Shown here in pieces: positions 23,501 through 34,290 of a stretch of 64,000 nucleotides of DNA. The notes beneath the pieces are model-generated. The model ran no database searches and was not told the origin of the DNA. It saw nothing but the letters and a program-made list of their open reading frames with translations. The stretch covers positions 94,794,339-94,858,338 of the forward strand of contig NC_132878.1 of assembly GCF_030463535.1 (NCBI RefSeq). Reading direction: 5' to 3'. Both the position numbers and the translations under genes were made by a program. The stretch is from Salminus brasiliensis. Its lineage: Eukaryota > Chordata > Actinopteri > Characiformes > Bryconidae. Position 1 is the first letter of the stretch, and each line of letters opens with the position of its first letter.

Positions 23501-24231
23501 GCTGCACTATTTTATAGACCGTTCAGGAAAAAAGGAGATATTTTTTTTCTTAGATTTATAAAACTGCTTACCTTGGATAAAGAAATACGTTTGTTATGGT
23601 TTCCAATGTTTCCCACTTCAGCAGTGTGCCACTTGCATCTATGAATGTAATGGAAATATCAATAAACTACATAACAATTAAGCTAGCACCTACCTTACTA
23701 AGAGAAGCCTTGAGAACTAAGGTGGTGGTGATGGGAAACCTCTCGTGGATGATTCTTTATATCACCAAAAAAGCAAAACCATTACAGCTCAAAGAACCAG
23801 TTTAATGCTTAACTGGTTATTCTCCATAATTGAAAACCTCATATATACCAAACATATTAAGAGTAAGTATTCACCATTGGAGAGACTCACTGGACACAGA
23901 TGGAATCTGGCCTCCGCCTTTAACCCATTTGCAAACACACACATAATGATATAGTGAGCACACAATAGGCAGCCATTGCTCCGGTGCCCAGGGGGGGAGG
24001 CAGGGTTAAGGGTCTTGCACAAGGACCAAGCAGTGGCAGCTTACCGAGCTTACCTGGATACTGATCCCACAACCCTGTCATCAATAGCCCAGAGCTCTAA
24101 GCACTGAGCCACCACTGCCTAACTGCTTAAGTAGTTCATCCCAATATTGGTTTGATTCTTAAAAAACTCTATATATAGGTTCTATATAGACCCAAAAGAG
24201 TTCCACTAGTGTTAGAAGTCAGTTCTATATA

Positions 24232-24299
<68 letters not shown>

Positions 24300-26939
24300 T
24301 GCTTACTAAAACCAACAAGTGCTGGATCCTGAAGTTCTAGAGGGCCACAAAGGTTTCCTTCAAAGAGTATGTGTAATGTGGTGCTCAACTACAGCAGGGT
24401 TTGAACCCAGTGTTGGTGGGCCGACGCGATACTTAGTGAGTTTCTACCATGATCACGTGACCAACGGCCCAAATTAATCTCAGAGCAGGCAAAATGGAAA
24501 TGAAAATAAAGCCACCCGGGGCTCGAACCCAGGCCGCCGAGTCGCAAGACCAACGCCCTGCCGCTTCACCCAACATCCTCTCTCCTTCACGCAACACACA
24601 AAGGAGAGTGAGGCCCACTCAGCCTTCGGCTCAAGAATGAGGCTGATACAAGCAGATGGGCAATTGGATCTAAGTGCTTATATAGCCTTTTGCCCAGGTG
24701 TTGTAAATCAGGCCTAATTACTGGCTGGCGTGACTCGGGTCACTCCCTGGTGGCAGGAGGAGGCCTTGCCCTAGAGCTACCCCTTACAATATGCTTTGTT
24801 AAACCCATCAGCTAATTGATTTATTCATGCTCCGTCCACAAAAAAGGGTTGGTCATGGTGTTTTGCAGAACCTTGGCAAAAATCTTGTTCAACTCAGAAT
24901 TTAGTTAAATATATAAATTATATATATATACTAACCAAGTGTGGGTTTTTTGTCATGTGATCAAAGTATAACTTTCTGAATTACAGGCTGGTTTTGACAC
25001 TTTAATTAAGTTTAAATTTTACAAATGAACCTTTTACCCTACATCTAGTCACATCTATGACTATTAATGACAGTTACAGGTATCTTATAAATACCCAAAC
25101 ACAGCTAGTCTATAAGATTTTTGCCAACATTTGGGAAAAACATGGAACAACAGGAGTCAGTTTGTGGGCGGAGCCTGGATAGGTAAATGATTTAGTCTTT
25201 AAATCAATGTGCTTTGAAATCAATAAGCTGTGCAGTGCAGTGGACTTTGGGAGTTCTATATGAGTTCTTATATATGAGTTCTTTTTGAGTTCCTGTTGTC
25301 TGGTACTCATTGTTGTTTGGTTTGTCTTGGCTGTCTCAGAGGCTGTACACCACGTGTCCGTGATGGTGAACGTGTCCCACTCTGTCCTACACTGTCGCGA
25401 GGCATGGGGCACTGAACCTGTGTTCAGCTGGCTCCATGAAAAAGCCACCGTGACCGAGGCTGTGGGCAAAGTGTTCGACAATGGAAGTTCAATTCACCTG
25501 TCCATTCCACTCTGTGGACACTTCACCTGTGTGGTGTCCAACAAGCTAGGCCACAGCTCGGCCACCTACACCGCAGGTACAGCATTCTTCCAATGCTTGT
25601 ATGTTTGATCTGAACCTCAATGTGACCTAGGACAATCTGTCTTCTAGAGTCAAAACAATTCAAACAATGTCTGGACCGACGGTAGCCCAATAAATTACTG
25701 TCTGAACCGACTGTAGCCCAACAAAATACTGTATGAACCGACTGTAGCTCAACAAAATACTGTATGAACCGACTGTAGCCCAACAGAATACTGTATGAAC
25801 CGACTGTAGCTCAACAAAATACTGTATGAACCGACTGTAGCCCAACAGAATACTGTATGAACCGACTGTAGCCCAACAGAATACTGTATGAACCGACTGT
25901 AGCTCAACAAAATACTGTATGAACCGACTGTAGCCCAACAGAATACTGTATGAACCGACTGTAGCCCAACAGAATACTGTCGGATCCCGATTGTAGCCCA
26001 ACGCAATACTGTCTGAACCAACTGTAGCCCAACACAATACTGTCGGATCCCAATTGTAGCCCAACACAATACTGTCAGAATCGACTGTAGCTCAACAAAA
26101 TACGGTCTGAACTGACTGTAGCCCTACAAAATACTGTCTGAACTGACTGTAGTCTAACACAATACTGTCTGAACCGACTGTAGCCCAACAAAATACTGTC
26201 TGAACTGACTGTAGTCTAACACAATACTGTCTGAACCAACTGTAACCCAACAAAATACTGTCTGAACTGACTGTAGCCCAACAAAATTCTGTCTGAACCG
26301 ACTGTAGCCCAACAAAATACTGTCTGAACCGACTGTAGCCCAACAAAATACTGTCTAAACCGACTGTAGTCCAACAAAATACTGTATAAACCAACTGTAG
26401 CCAAACAAAATACTGTCTGAACCAACTATAACCCAACAAAATACTGTCTGAATCGACTGTAGCCCAACAAAATACTCTCTGATCCTGACTGTAGCCCAAC
26501 AAAATACTCTCTGAATCTGACTGTGGCCCTACAAAATACTGTCTGAACCGACTGTAGCCCAACAAAATACTGTATAAACCAACTGTAGCCAAACAAAATA
26601 CTGTCTGAACTGACTGCAGCCAAACACAATACTGTCTGAATCGACTGTAGCCCAACAAAATACTGTATAAACCAACTGTAGCCAAACAAAATACTGTCTG
26701 ACGCAGTTGTGTTTGACTGTGTGTGTGTGTGTGTGTGTGTTCCAGAACCTTGTGAGAAAAGCAGCGGAGGAACAGCTGTAGCCGTTGTGTTTCTTCTGCT
26801 TCTCCTGCTGCTGGCTGGAGGTTTGGCCTTCCTGTTATGGAGGTACAGTAGCACACACCCTCAAGACAAAAGCCAAGATGACACTTTCACCAGACAGACC
26901 AAGACAACACACATGACACCAAGCATCACTTCATCATAG
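19519..26939 (+). CDS. Gene B: paralogous CD2/SLAM/HEPACAM-type Ig receptor
   Basis: Coding exons 19519-19573, 22584-22922, 25340-25576 and 26746-26842 (or read-through to a stop at 26939, giving 274 residues). Phases are 1,1,1 and then 2 if spliced, the same as gene A. Domains: signal peptide; V-like domain without core Cys pair; C2-like domain with one Cys pair; stalk; very hydrophobic TM helix. The tail is uncertain: read-through gives RYSSTHPQDK and a Ser/Thr-rich end, while AG|GTACAG at 26841-26848 could splice to 28638. Neither form has a tyrosine switch motif. Role by family: cell-cell adhesion or signalling at the surface of immune or epithelial cells. Intron 3 carries a 31-bp minisatellite. 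Confidence 0.75.
19835..20166. repeat. 20-bp G-rich minisatellite (GGGTAACAGGGCGAGCCGC)
   Basis: About 16 copies of a 20-bp unit, with variants AGGGTAACAGGGTGAGCCGC and GGGGTAACAGGGCGAGCCGC. It lies in the first intron of gene B. The clustered GGG runs could form quadruplexes. Stop-free minus-strand frames (PVTPRLALLP) are products of the repeat. Confidence 0.92.
20190..20640. repeat. AT-rich tract with long (TA)n
   Basis: Mainly TATA, ATATAC and TGTGTA motifs, with an almost pure TA run at about 20497-20547 and another at about 20605-20626. No genes. Part of gene B intron 1. Confidence 0.85.
20640..20900. mobile_element. Fragment of a 'GAACACCCCACAAGACC' interspersed DNA element
   Basis: Shares AACACCCCACAAGACC and GATGTTCTGACCCAGT with 32330-32610 and, inverted, 33315-33660 (TGGGTCAGAACATCTCC). 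Full copies end in GTCAGCCATAACATTAAAACC-type repeats of Tc1/mariner MITEs. Confidence 0.6.
21885..22440 (+). mobile_element. Tc1/mariner-like MITE (GGACAAAAGTATTGGGACACC family)
   Basis: The left end GGACAAAAGTATTGGGACAC is at about 21899 and the right end GGGGCGTCCACAAATATGTG at about 22415. The internal GGTCAGGATGTTGGATGATG and CACGCCTGGCATTAGGCAGC segments match the copies at 29735 and, inverted, 2790. It lies 140 bp before gene B's V exon. Confidence 0.75.
22584..22922 (+). CDS. Gene B exon: V-like immunoglobulin domain
   Basis: The acceptor is TTCCTTGTAG|TCCTG and the donor TACG|GTATGA. About 113 residues: the start finishes the signal (VLQSCWCLS), then QQPTYVVSGHTLVLQAQIDL, AKVTWEHEG (core Trp) and DSGEYTVTVTD (D-x-G-x-Y). 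No Cys pair lies between strands B and F. It aligns with gene A's V exon. Confidence 0.85.
23880..24120 (-). mobile_element. tRNA-derived SINE, diverged
   Basis: Minus-strand copy of the 28036 family: GCAGTGGTGGCTCAGTGCTT (A box), GGGTTGTGGGATCAGTATCC (B box region), (GT) stretch and TCCATCTGTGTCCAGTGAGT at the tail. It lies in gene B intron 2. Confidence 0.7.
24237..24297. repeat. (TA)n microsatellite
   Basis: About 30 TA units flanked by TATAGAA and TTCTGCTT. Intron 2 of gene B. Confidence 0.95.
24480..24625 (-). mobile_element. tRNA-derived SINE head
   Basis: On the minus strand TGAAGCGGCAGGGCGTTGGT and CCTGGGTTCGAGCCCCGGGT resemble the tRNA A and B boxes. The cloverleaf is not convincing as a working tRNA because no CCA-adjacent acceptor pairing is clear. 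DNA to about 24780 may be its body. Confidence 0.5.
25340..25576 (+). CDS. Gene B exon: C2-like immunoglobulin domain
   Basis: The acceptor is GGCTGTCTCAG|AGGC and the donor CCGCAG|GTACAG, phases 1 and 1. About 79 residues: VLHCREAWG (first Cys), PVFSWLHEK (Trp), GHFTCVVSNKLGHSS (second Cys). One NVS sequon. It resembles gene A's C2 exon (PVFSWWVNG, NYTCAFDS). Confidence 0.85.
25674..26705. repeat. 31-bp minisatellite in gene B intron 3
   Basis: About 33 copies of a unit beginning AACCGACTGTAGCCCAACAA followed by AATACTGTCTG, with substitutions such as TATG/TCTG and GGATCC. Because 31 is not a multiple of 3, three units make one 31-residue cycle and all minus-strand frames stay open, which creates a 254-codon ORF. 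There is no unique spacer between units, so this is not a CRISPR array. The TM exon begins 40 bp after it. Confidence 0.95.
26746..26842 (+). CDS. Gene B exon: stalk and transmembrane helix
   Basis: The acceptor follows a (GT)n tract, GTGTGTTCCAG|AACC. It encodes EPCEKSSGG then TAVAVVFLLLLLLLAGGLAF and LLWR. It is 97 nt to the AG|GTACAG donor, the same length as gene A's TM exon. If the donor is not used, the frame continues to TAG at 26937. Confidence 0.8.
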
Positions 26940-27429
26940 TGAACACCCAAAAGTTGCTGTAAACAATAAGACTATTCTCAGATGTGTCAAAAGGCCAGAA
27001 GAAACCTGGGGTGTTCCAGAATGTCACATCCTTCCCGATGTTAAAAACGATGAATGTTTTGTTGACATGTAGGACCTTATATCGACAACACTGAAAGAAC
27101 TGATCTCCTGCTTTTAGTCGCCAGATTCCAGAACCATCGTTGGCCATAGACAATAGTTTCAAGCTTTTCGCATGAATGCAGTCTGTGATGATGCATTTTT
27201 AATATTGTCAAATCCCTCCGCCAAAAAGTAGTTCCACAACAAATGAGTTAGTGCTGTGCAACGTTAGCAACTCCAAAACAACAGGGCCGACTTGGAGTGG
27301 AGGTTCATAAAGGTACATGTTGAGCCCTGTATACAGTCCAAGACAACTGTTAATGCTATAAGTTTCACCTCTCGTGGTACGGATAGAGCCTTAGAACTGT
27401 CCATGTATCAAGTTCAGCCAGAGACATTA

Positions 27430-28005
27430 GCAATAAGAAGCCCGGCCACTGGTTGGAATATAATTGGGAGTTCCCATAAGGCTCAACATTGCATCTGTTC
27501 ACGGATAAAGTCCCGCCCTTTAACCAAAACGCTAGTCTGACCTTCAGTTTCCAGTATTGTGGTCTCTCTTCATGCAGAGAGATGGGAGCCTGGTCTTGTG
27601 CCGGCCGGACAGGCTTCCCTTTACAGACTTCACTTCAGCTCAGCCTGTGAATAGTCGTCGGTACATCAGTGGAGTGATACAGTTTTGAAACGGTGTGAAA
27701 AAGCCATGCTGTTATCACAAATACCAGCGCAGTTGGAACCAAAGTCCTTATAGGCAGGTCTGGTCATGGTCTCGTCTCGTCTTTGCGACGCCGCCAGGCA
27801 GTTATTTACAGTCGGACAGACTCTGTGAATGGGGAGAGACCAAAACACTGGAAACTGAAGGTCAGATTTCTCCACTCGTGCCGCAACCAGCAAGCCGATT
27901 AGCTCATTTTGCTGAAAGGCGGGACTTTATCTGTGAACAGACGCCATGTTGAGCATTACGAGAACTCAAATTTTTTAACCAGTGGCTTCTCAACCAATCA
28001 GATTG
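27430..28005. mobile_element. Foldback MITE with arms of about 120-150 bp
   Basis: The left arm (AAGAAGCCCGGCCACTGG, GGCTCAACATTGCATCTGTT, CCTTCAGTTTCCAGTATTGT) pairs with the right arm 27838-28005 in inverse order. The centre (27590-27830) is unique. No transposase. It lies between the TM exon and the candidate last exon of gene B. Confidence 0.75.
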
Positions 28006-28035
28006 TAACAGTTGCATAAAATATAATATAATATA

Positions 28036-28260
28036 TTAAATGGGGCAGTGCTGGCTTAGTGGTTAGAGCTCTGGTTAGGGCTATTGATGCCTGGGTTGTG
28101 GGTTCGATACCCGGGCTCGGCAAGCTGCCACTGTCGGACCCTTGAGCAAGGCCCTTTACCCTCTCTCTGCTCCCTGGGCACTGGGATTGGCTGCCCACCG
28201 CTCTGTGTGTGTGTGTGCTCACATTTACTACTATGTACTGTGACCGATACATGCACCTTT
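28036..28260 (+). mobile_element. tRNA-derived SINE, most complete copy
   Basis: GGGGCAGTGCTGGCTTAGTG and GTTAGAGC form an A-box region, and GTGGGTTCGATACCCGGG a B box, the pol III promoter of tRNA-derived SINEs. The body follows (TTGAGCAAGGCCCTTTACCC), then (GT)n and a tail ending in GCACCTTTAGC. Minus-strand relatives occur at 17706, 23880, 35085 and 42505. Confidence 0.8.
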
Positions 28261-28637
28261 AGCTTTAAATAAGTACATTTTTAACATCGCAAACCATCCC
28301 TGGTTTACAGAGTAGTCTAAACCCACTGTGTTACATAAGGCAGTTTAATAGAGAGACACCCTGTGCTTTTATTTGTTAGTATTACAAGGGTGGGGTGGCG
28401 AAATGATGAAATCCCTACAATCCCTGAAATCCCAGAATTTTTGCAGGGTGGGATCTGTGGACTTTCTCTTCCAAGCTGCCTTTTTTTTCTGCAAACGTCC
28501 CAGAGAGACTGGGATCTAGCAAAAGGGAAACACAAAGCTTGCTGCCTGTGGGCGAACACCAGCGCACTGTGGCAGATGTTAGCTTGAAAAATGCTGGAAA
28601 ATTCCACCAAAGCCTGACTTTTCCTCTTTCCTCCCAG

Positions 28638-28746
28638 GAGACACGGCAGCAGAAACGATTGGCACCGACTTGTGTCTTCAGAAGATCCAGCAAACAGACC
28701 TGAATGCACAGATCTCTGCGCTGTCGGAAGAGAGGAGAGCGCATAG
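28638..28746 (+). CDS. Candidate terminal exon of gene B (frame uncertain)
   Basis: A strong acceptor TTTCCTCCCAG lies at 28627-28637. Joined in phase 2 to the TM exon it gives RHGSRNDWHRLVSSEDPANR and about 15 more residues, then TAG at 28744. The other open frame (to TGA at 28785) gives a more protein-like, acidic, helix-prone tail (QTDLNAQISALSEERRAHSS) but needs an extra phase-shifting exon. I see neither as proven. Confidence 0.3.
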
Positions 28747-29734
28747 CTCCCTAGAGGCCGTCGTCGACTCTCTGCCAGCACCCTGACCTCAACATGGCAG
28801 CGCTGCTAATGGTGAACGCACTCCAGAATGGGAGTGGCAAGAGCGGCGACAGTGCCTAAGCCATGTTAGCGTGTCCTAGCTGGACTTTGCCTTGAAGAAG
28901 GGAAGGAAGCTGATGGTTAGCCACCATTTGAAGCTTCAGAAAAAAGGAACTTGCACTGTTGATGTTTGTCTTCTCTCAGGTGGTTTTAGATTTAGCAACA
29001 CTGTCCGTGTCTCGGAGCTGCCGAGGAGAGCAAAATGTACTGTACTTCTCTTTTTCCTGGAGACATTTCATATTAAGCACTCGACCATTTCACAAAAATT
29101 ATGCATATGTGTTTATTATAAGTGTGTGAGACGAGTATCACGTCAACAAAGCCGTGGTGGCAGGGCTAGCTGGACAGCTCAGTGGCTCTAATGATTTAGC
29201 ACTGGGTTTGGTTTCAAGGCCAATATGAGGAACTGCCATTGCTATCAGGTTGGGGCTTCACAGTAGTATCACAGCTCCAACAACCCCCTCATTAAACTGT
29301 ACAGTAGGTACATTTCCCATGCTGTGAACTCAGAACTAGCCTTAGGGAAGCTCGAGCTGGTGCTCGCTGGTGCATTCGCTGCCTGTGGTGCTAAAAGTGC
29401 TATTCTATCGCCTGTGCTACTGTTCAGCTCCATAGGAATGTGAAAAATGGAGGGTGAGGTGTGTGGCTACTGTATCTGTACGTCCTGAGCTGATTCTCCT
29501 CGGTATAATCTCAATAGCACACTTTCGAGTGTCCCTCAGCTTTTAGAAGACACATTCTGTACGTTTATGTGTTTTTAATATTCGTCCACCATGAATTCTT
29601 CCACCAAAACAAAAGGGGGGGGTAGTTTCAGTAGGTCCAGGGTTTTAAGAGTGTTTAAACACTGTGGTTGCTTAGCAACTGGGCGTGCCCGTACAGATAT
29701 CTGATGTATGATGTATATATACAGATTGCAAATA
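28747..29734. other. Unique DNA, possible 3' UTR of gene B
   Basis: No repeat family or coding domain is recognised. If 28638-28746 is a true last exon, this would be its 3' UTR; I saw no clear AATAAA close behind it. Confidence 0.25.
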
Positions 29735-30230
29735 TATAACATCTATATGGACAAAAGTATTGGGACACCTGCTTGTTTATTGTTTCTTCCGAAATCAGTC
29801 CAGGGAAGACATAGAGCTTTTTTTTTTACCAGTTTTGGAGGAGAATTGCTGTGAGGATTTGATTGATTGCATTCAGTGACAAAAGAGCATTAGTGCGGTC
29901 AGGTCATGTCGGATGGTGATCCCCACCCCCCTCATCATCATCCCCCAAAAAAGGTATTGGCTGGAGCGCCATCCATCATCCTAGAGATCACAGTTGCTGC
30001 TGCTGGGGGGCTTTATACCCCTCTACTAGCCCACGCCTGGTATTAGGCAGCATGGTGCCAATAGCTTCATGATGTTTATCTGCTCCAGAGAGTCCTATTC
30101 TATTGGCAGCACTACTCTACAGGCTCTACAGGGGACTATATGAGCTATGTGAGTGCATTCGCACGTCTGTGTTACAGCTTAAATTAGCTGGATGCATTTG
30201 TTAGAAGGGGTGTCCACAAACTTTTCAACA
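29735..30230 (+). mobile_element. Tc1/mariner-like MITE (GGACAAAAGTATTGGGACACC family)
   Basis: The left end ATATGGACAAAAGTATTGGG and the right end GGGGTGTCCACAAACTTTTC bracket about 490 bp with the family's internal CACGCCTGGTATTAGGCAGC block. No ORF. Confidence 0.8.
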
Positions 30231-31176
30231 GATAACCCAGCTATTCTAGTCCCAGTTCTAGTTATAGTTTTTAAATGTGATTCAGGGCCAAGGCACATTA
30301 GGAAGCCCCTAAAATACAGTATTATCAGATGTCCTTCAAATGAGGGTCACAGCATGGTGAGAAAGCTCTCCACATTACCGGCTCACTCACAAGCGTTCGC
30401 TGGGTGTGGCTGGGCTTATCTATGCGTGCACATATCCCTGCTGGATTTCCTGACCAGAAACACATGTTCCAGTGTTTACACTGAACCAGTGTGACAAGAA
30501 ATGAGCTGGCCATCATGTGAAGGGTGAAAAAAAAACCCTGCTTAGAGACGTCCCAGAGGATGTTTATGCAGCGTAGCAGAAATCAATTTAAGCAGAGACC
30601 TAAATTACATCATTTAATTAGAGGTGTACAGGTGTAGCGTGGGGGTGTAGCGACTGTAACGATGATATAATTAGTTCTAGTTCTGCTCTAATAACAAGCG
30701 TGAGGAGAAGCCGTGGGTATAACCTCAGTGAAGCTGCTCAGTGTCCAAGCCAAGTGGTTTAATCAATACAGCTGTGTTCTTCTAGTGGCTTATAATCACT
30801 GCTAAATCCCTCAGGTGGCCTGAGGACGCAAACAACAGGGTGCAACCATCAATTTGCAAGAGGACCTAAGGAATCATGGCTGCCTGAGGCCTAAATCTAG
30901 GTTGATAAACAGGGAGTATGCTAAGCATGCTAAAGCCACTTATCTCCTAAATGATCGTTTAGCAGGAGAAGGAATTCCAAATTATAATATACAAAACCTT
31001 TAGGGGACGAAACACTCATACAGAAAGTGCTTTTCACTCCAGTAAAAGTGTAAAAGTACTGGTTTCAGAACCACTTCAAGTAGAAAAGTAAAAGTAATGG
31101 AAGGAAAACAAAGGCTGAAAGCTTAGGCCGCGCCACAGGGGTCTATAGTGCACTTCCCCCCCCCCCAGAAAAAAAA
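30231..31176. other. Intergenic stretch, nothing recognised
   Basis: Low-scoring short frames only. I see no domain, tRNA or clear repeat boundary. Confidence 0.4.
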
Positions 31177-31905
31177 CATTTCTCTAAAAGCCATAATGAG
31201 GAGAATGTTGTATATTAATATTAATATCTGATATTCTAATGATCTATTAAAATGTTGATGTTAAAAATGTTGGGCTGCACTAGGCTCCTGTTTCAGCTGC
31301 AGATCTGCCCATTGAAAATGAAGCATTTCAGTAATATCAGCTCTATTAAAGGAGCGTCTCTGTGCTCTACTGAGCATCAACATGAGCTTCATGGAGGAAA
31401 ATATGAGGAGTCGTTGTCTAGAAGTTCTGTAAAGCTGCAGAAAGTCAGACTTCAGAGGCGTGTGATCAATAAGCTTTATTGGAATGTAAATGTGATCAAT
31501 AAGCTTTATTGGAATGTAAATGTGGGGCTCAGTCGGGACGTTTCACTGCAGCTCTCTTGAGTCTCTGCCACGGACACAGTCTTCATACTAGACTACAGAC
31601 GTCTGCTGTGAGCTCGCTGGAGCGTGACGGGACGTGTGCAGGTGTGATGGATCTCTTATAAACCAATAGGGAGTCAGAATGGTGTCTGTTTATACTTCTC
31701 ATCCAATCAGGATCAGACTTACACTTTCCGGATGGAGAGATTTATCTGGATAAATAAATAAATAAACAAAGGGGAATGAAATAGGAGGAACGAGGCTGAT
31801 TTTAAAATGTAAGGAGGAGAAAGTTCAGATAATTGGGTGAAAATGTAAGAAGTAGAAGTAAAAAGTCTGAAAAATAAAGAATTACTGCAGTAAAGTTTAG
31901 ATAAA
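31177..31905. repeat. Interspersed repeat, copy 2 (without the Tc1 insertion)
   Basis: Matches 5399-5789 plus 7251-7505. It contains a private 30-bp tandem duplication (TGATCAATAAGCTTTATTGG at 31464 and 31494). At the place where copy 1 holds Tc1, it reads CTACAGACGTCTGCTGTGAG and then rejoins at GCTGGAGCG. Confidence 0.85.
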
Positions 31906-32329
31906 CAACATTTCTACTGAAGTATCAAAGTATTCTGATGGGATCTGGAGATATTGGGTCTTAAATGGGCCTTAGTACACCCCTATTAATGCACTGACAT
32001 GTACCTACTGACTGCTTGCTTTACTGTAGTGGTAAGTGGAACCAGGGCTCGGCCTTACTACAACACAACTACAGCCGTTTGATTAACCACCCAAACCCAC
32101 CGGTGAACCAGCAGGAGGCATCTGAGTGTTTCATGTGACGGTCAAATAGGTGCAATTAGGACATTTTTGCATGTATTTATACAATAAGATGAATTTTAGA
32201 CCCAGCGTCGTCTCAAAACCCTGGTAAAACCGTGCCTCAGGCTTCAGGCAGTGTATTTATAACCATTCTCATGGAATATCTTTCTGTGAAGGAGCTTCAC
32301 CACCGTGAACGAGTCTGACGAATGGTTTT

Positions 32330-32610
32330 ATCAGCCATATCATTAATACCACCAGCCTAGCATCCTTCCTTGGAGGACTTTTGGTAAGTACTGACCAGAG
32401 ACTGCATACCGGGAACACCCCACAAGACCTGCTTGCTGATGTTTTGGAGATGTTCTGACCCAGTCATTGTCTAGAACCTCACAGTTCGGTTCTTGTCAAA
32501 GTGATTCAGATTCTTGTCCATTTTTCCCTGCTATTAACACCAACATCACCTTCAAGACATGTCTAATATAGCCACTCCTTGACAGGAAGCATTGGACCCA
32601 GATGATCAAT
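32330..32610. mobile_element. Tc1/mariner-like MITE fragment
   Basis: AACACCCCACAAGACCTGCT and GATGTTCTGACCCAGTCATT match 20640-20900 and, inverted, 33315-33660. Both ends are eroded. Confidence 0.6.
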
Positions 32611-33314
32611 GATAATATTCCCTTACGTTTCATGTTCTGGCAAACCCACTAAACATCAGGGGGCTTCCAGTGTCTGTCAGCATCATTAGCCCATGTTATA
32701 GCTCAAAAAGCCCATGTTATAGCTATGTTATAACCAAAAAAAAAAGGGGGGGGGGTTAATAAACCATCCTTTAAACCTTTTATTTCTGAAGGAACAGCTA
32801 ATGTGGTTAAGGAAGTAGCTAAGCACCCCAAAACCCACCCAAATTAGCACCCCCACATTAGTTACCCAAGTCTAGCAAGTGTCTGTGCCCCAAAATGCTT
32901 TGCTAAAGTTAAAAAATAAAATAATATAATAACCTTACAGCCTGCAACTATAAGTTTTACAAAGAACCCTTTCTTTATTTATTATTTATAAAGCCAGTCA
33001 TTATTAATATTGCATTGTTTATTCTGACCTTCCTAATTCTGTCAGTTTGACTCACTCCTCTATTCCCATCATCCCATGTTCTAGCTGTTTCACTGCACCA
33101 CTGGAGTGGCCTTGGCTTTGACACATTGGGTGCTTGTCTATTCCAAGTAAAAGCTTAGGAGGCCCTCTGGTGGACAAAGCCCCGAGCTGCAGCCTCAGTT
33201 TCCTAAATACCACAAACTAAGCCAGTTTAGTCATGGTGCTCCAGTTAATGGGGCGACCTCTGTTCTCTGTAATAGTGTATATATATATATATATTCATAT
33301 ACCATATGTACCAT

Positions 33315-33660
33315 ATGATATGTCAGCCATAACATTAAAACCACTGACATAAAGTGACGAAAATAACATTGATGATCTGGGTTCAATGGTTCCTGTAAAG
33401 GAGTGGATATATTAGGCATTTCTTGAAGGTGATGAAGGTGGAAAAGCAGGAAAAAAGGGCAAGCATAAGAATCTGAGACACAAGAACCAAACTGTGAGGT
33501 TCTAGACAATGACTGGGTCAGAACATCTCCAAAATATGGGGTGGGGTGGTCCCGGTATGCAGTCTCTGGTCAATACCTACCAAAAGTGCTCCAAGGAAAG
33601 ATTCTACACAATATTAGGTTGGTGGTATTAATGTTATAGCTGCTGGATGTATAGTGCTCC
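33315..33660 (-). mobile_element. Tc1/mariner-like MITE with CAGCCATAACATTAAAACC ends
   Basis: The left end GTCAGCCATAACATTAAAAC pairs with the right end GGTATTAATGTTATAGCTGC. The interior holds CAATGACTGGGTCAGAACAT. About 345 bp, noncoding. Confidence 0.7.
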
Positions 33661-34290
33661 AATGTAGGGAACAGTGATTAGGGGGCCACTTTCATTCCCT
33701 AGAACAGTGATTAGAGGTCTATTTATGTTCCCTATAATAAGTGTTCTATATAGTGCTCCAATGTAGGGAACAGTGATTAGGGATCCACTTGCATTTACTT
33801 AAAACAGTGGCTAAAGGTTCAGTGACTAGATAGTGCTCCAGTGTAGGGAACAGTGACTAATGGGTCATTGCTTTCCCTATAATAGTGTTCTATACTGCAC
33901 TCCAATGTAGGGAATAGAGATTAGGGGACCATTTTTGTTCTTTATTATAGGGCACATAGTGCTCCAGTGTAGGGACTAGTGATTAGGGGCCCACTCCTGT
34001 TCCCTACAACACTGAGAAGTGGTCTATTAGTGATTAGGGGACCATTTTGTTGCTTATACTAGTGTAAATAGTGCTCTTAAGTGCTCTTATAACTAAAGTA
34101 GTGATCAGGGAACCACGTTTAACAGTGATTAGGGGACCATTTCTGTTCCCTATAATAGCGTACATAGTGCTCTTATATCCAAATGAGTGATTAGGGGACC
34201 ACTTTGTCCCCTATAACAGTGATTGGAGGACCATTTCTGTCCCCTTTGTGGTGTACATTGTTCTCTAGTGAACAGAAAAGTGATAAGGGG
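33655..34290. repeat. Degenerate minisatellite related to the 35.3-38.6 kb array
   Basis: Units such as GTGCTCCAATGTAGGGAACA, GTGATTAGGGG and ACCATTT recur at uneven spacing. They share GTGCTCCAxTGTAGGGAA with the large array, so this is probably an older, decayed part of the same repeat. Confidence 0.75.

Noticed and set aside
24480-24560. Functional tRNA gene
   Set aside because: B-box and stem-like parts are present, but no full cloverleaf is evident and the context is a SINE-like repeat.
25674-26705. CRISPR-like regular array
   Set aside because: There are no unique spacers between repeats, no cas genes, and the DNA is eukaryotic; it is a minisatellite. The same applies to 35310-38640.
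25674-26856. 254-codon minus-strand ORF
   Set aside because: Produced by a stop-free 31-bp tandem repeat; the protein is a 31-residue cycle in all frames and ends in a (GT)n tract.
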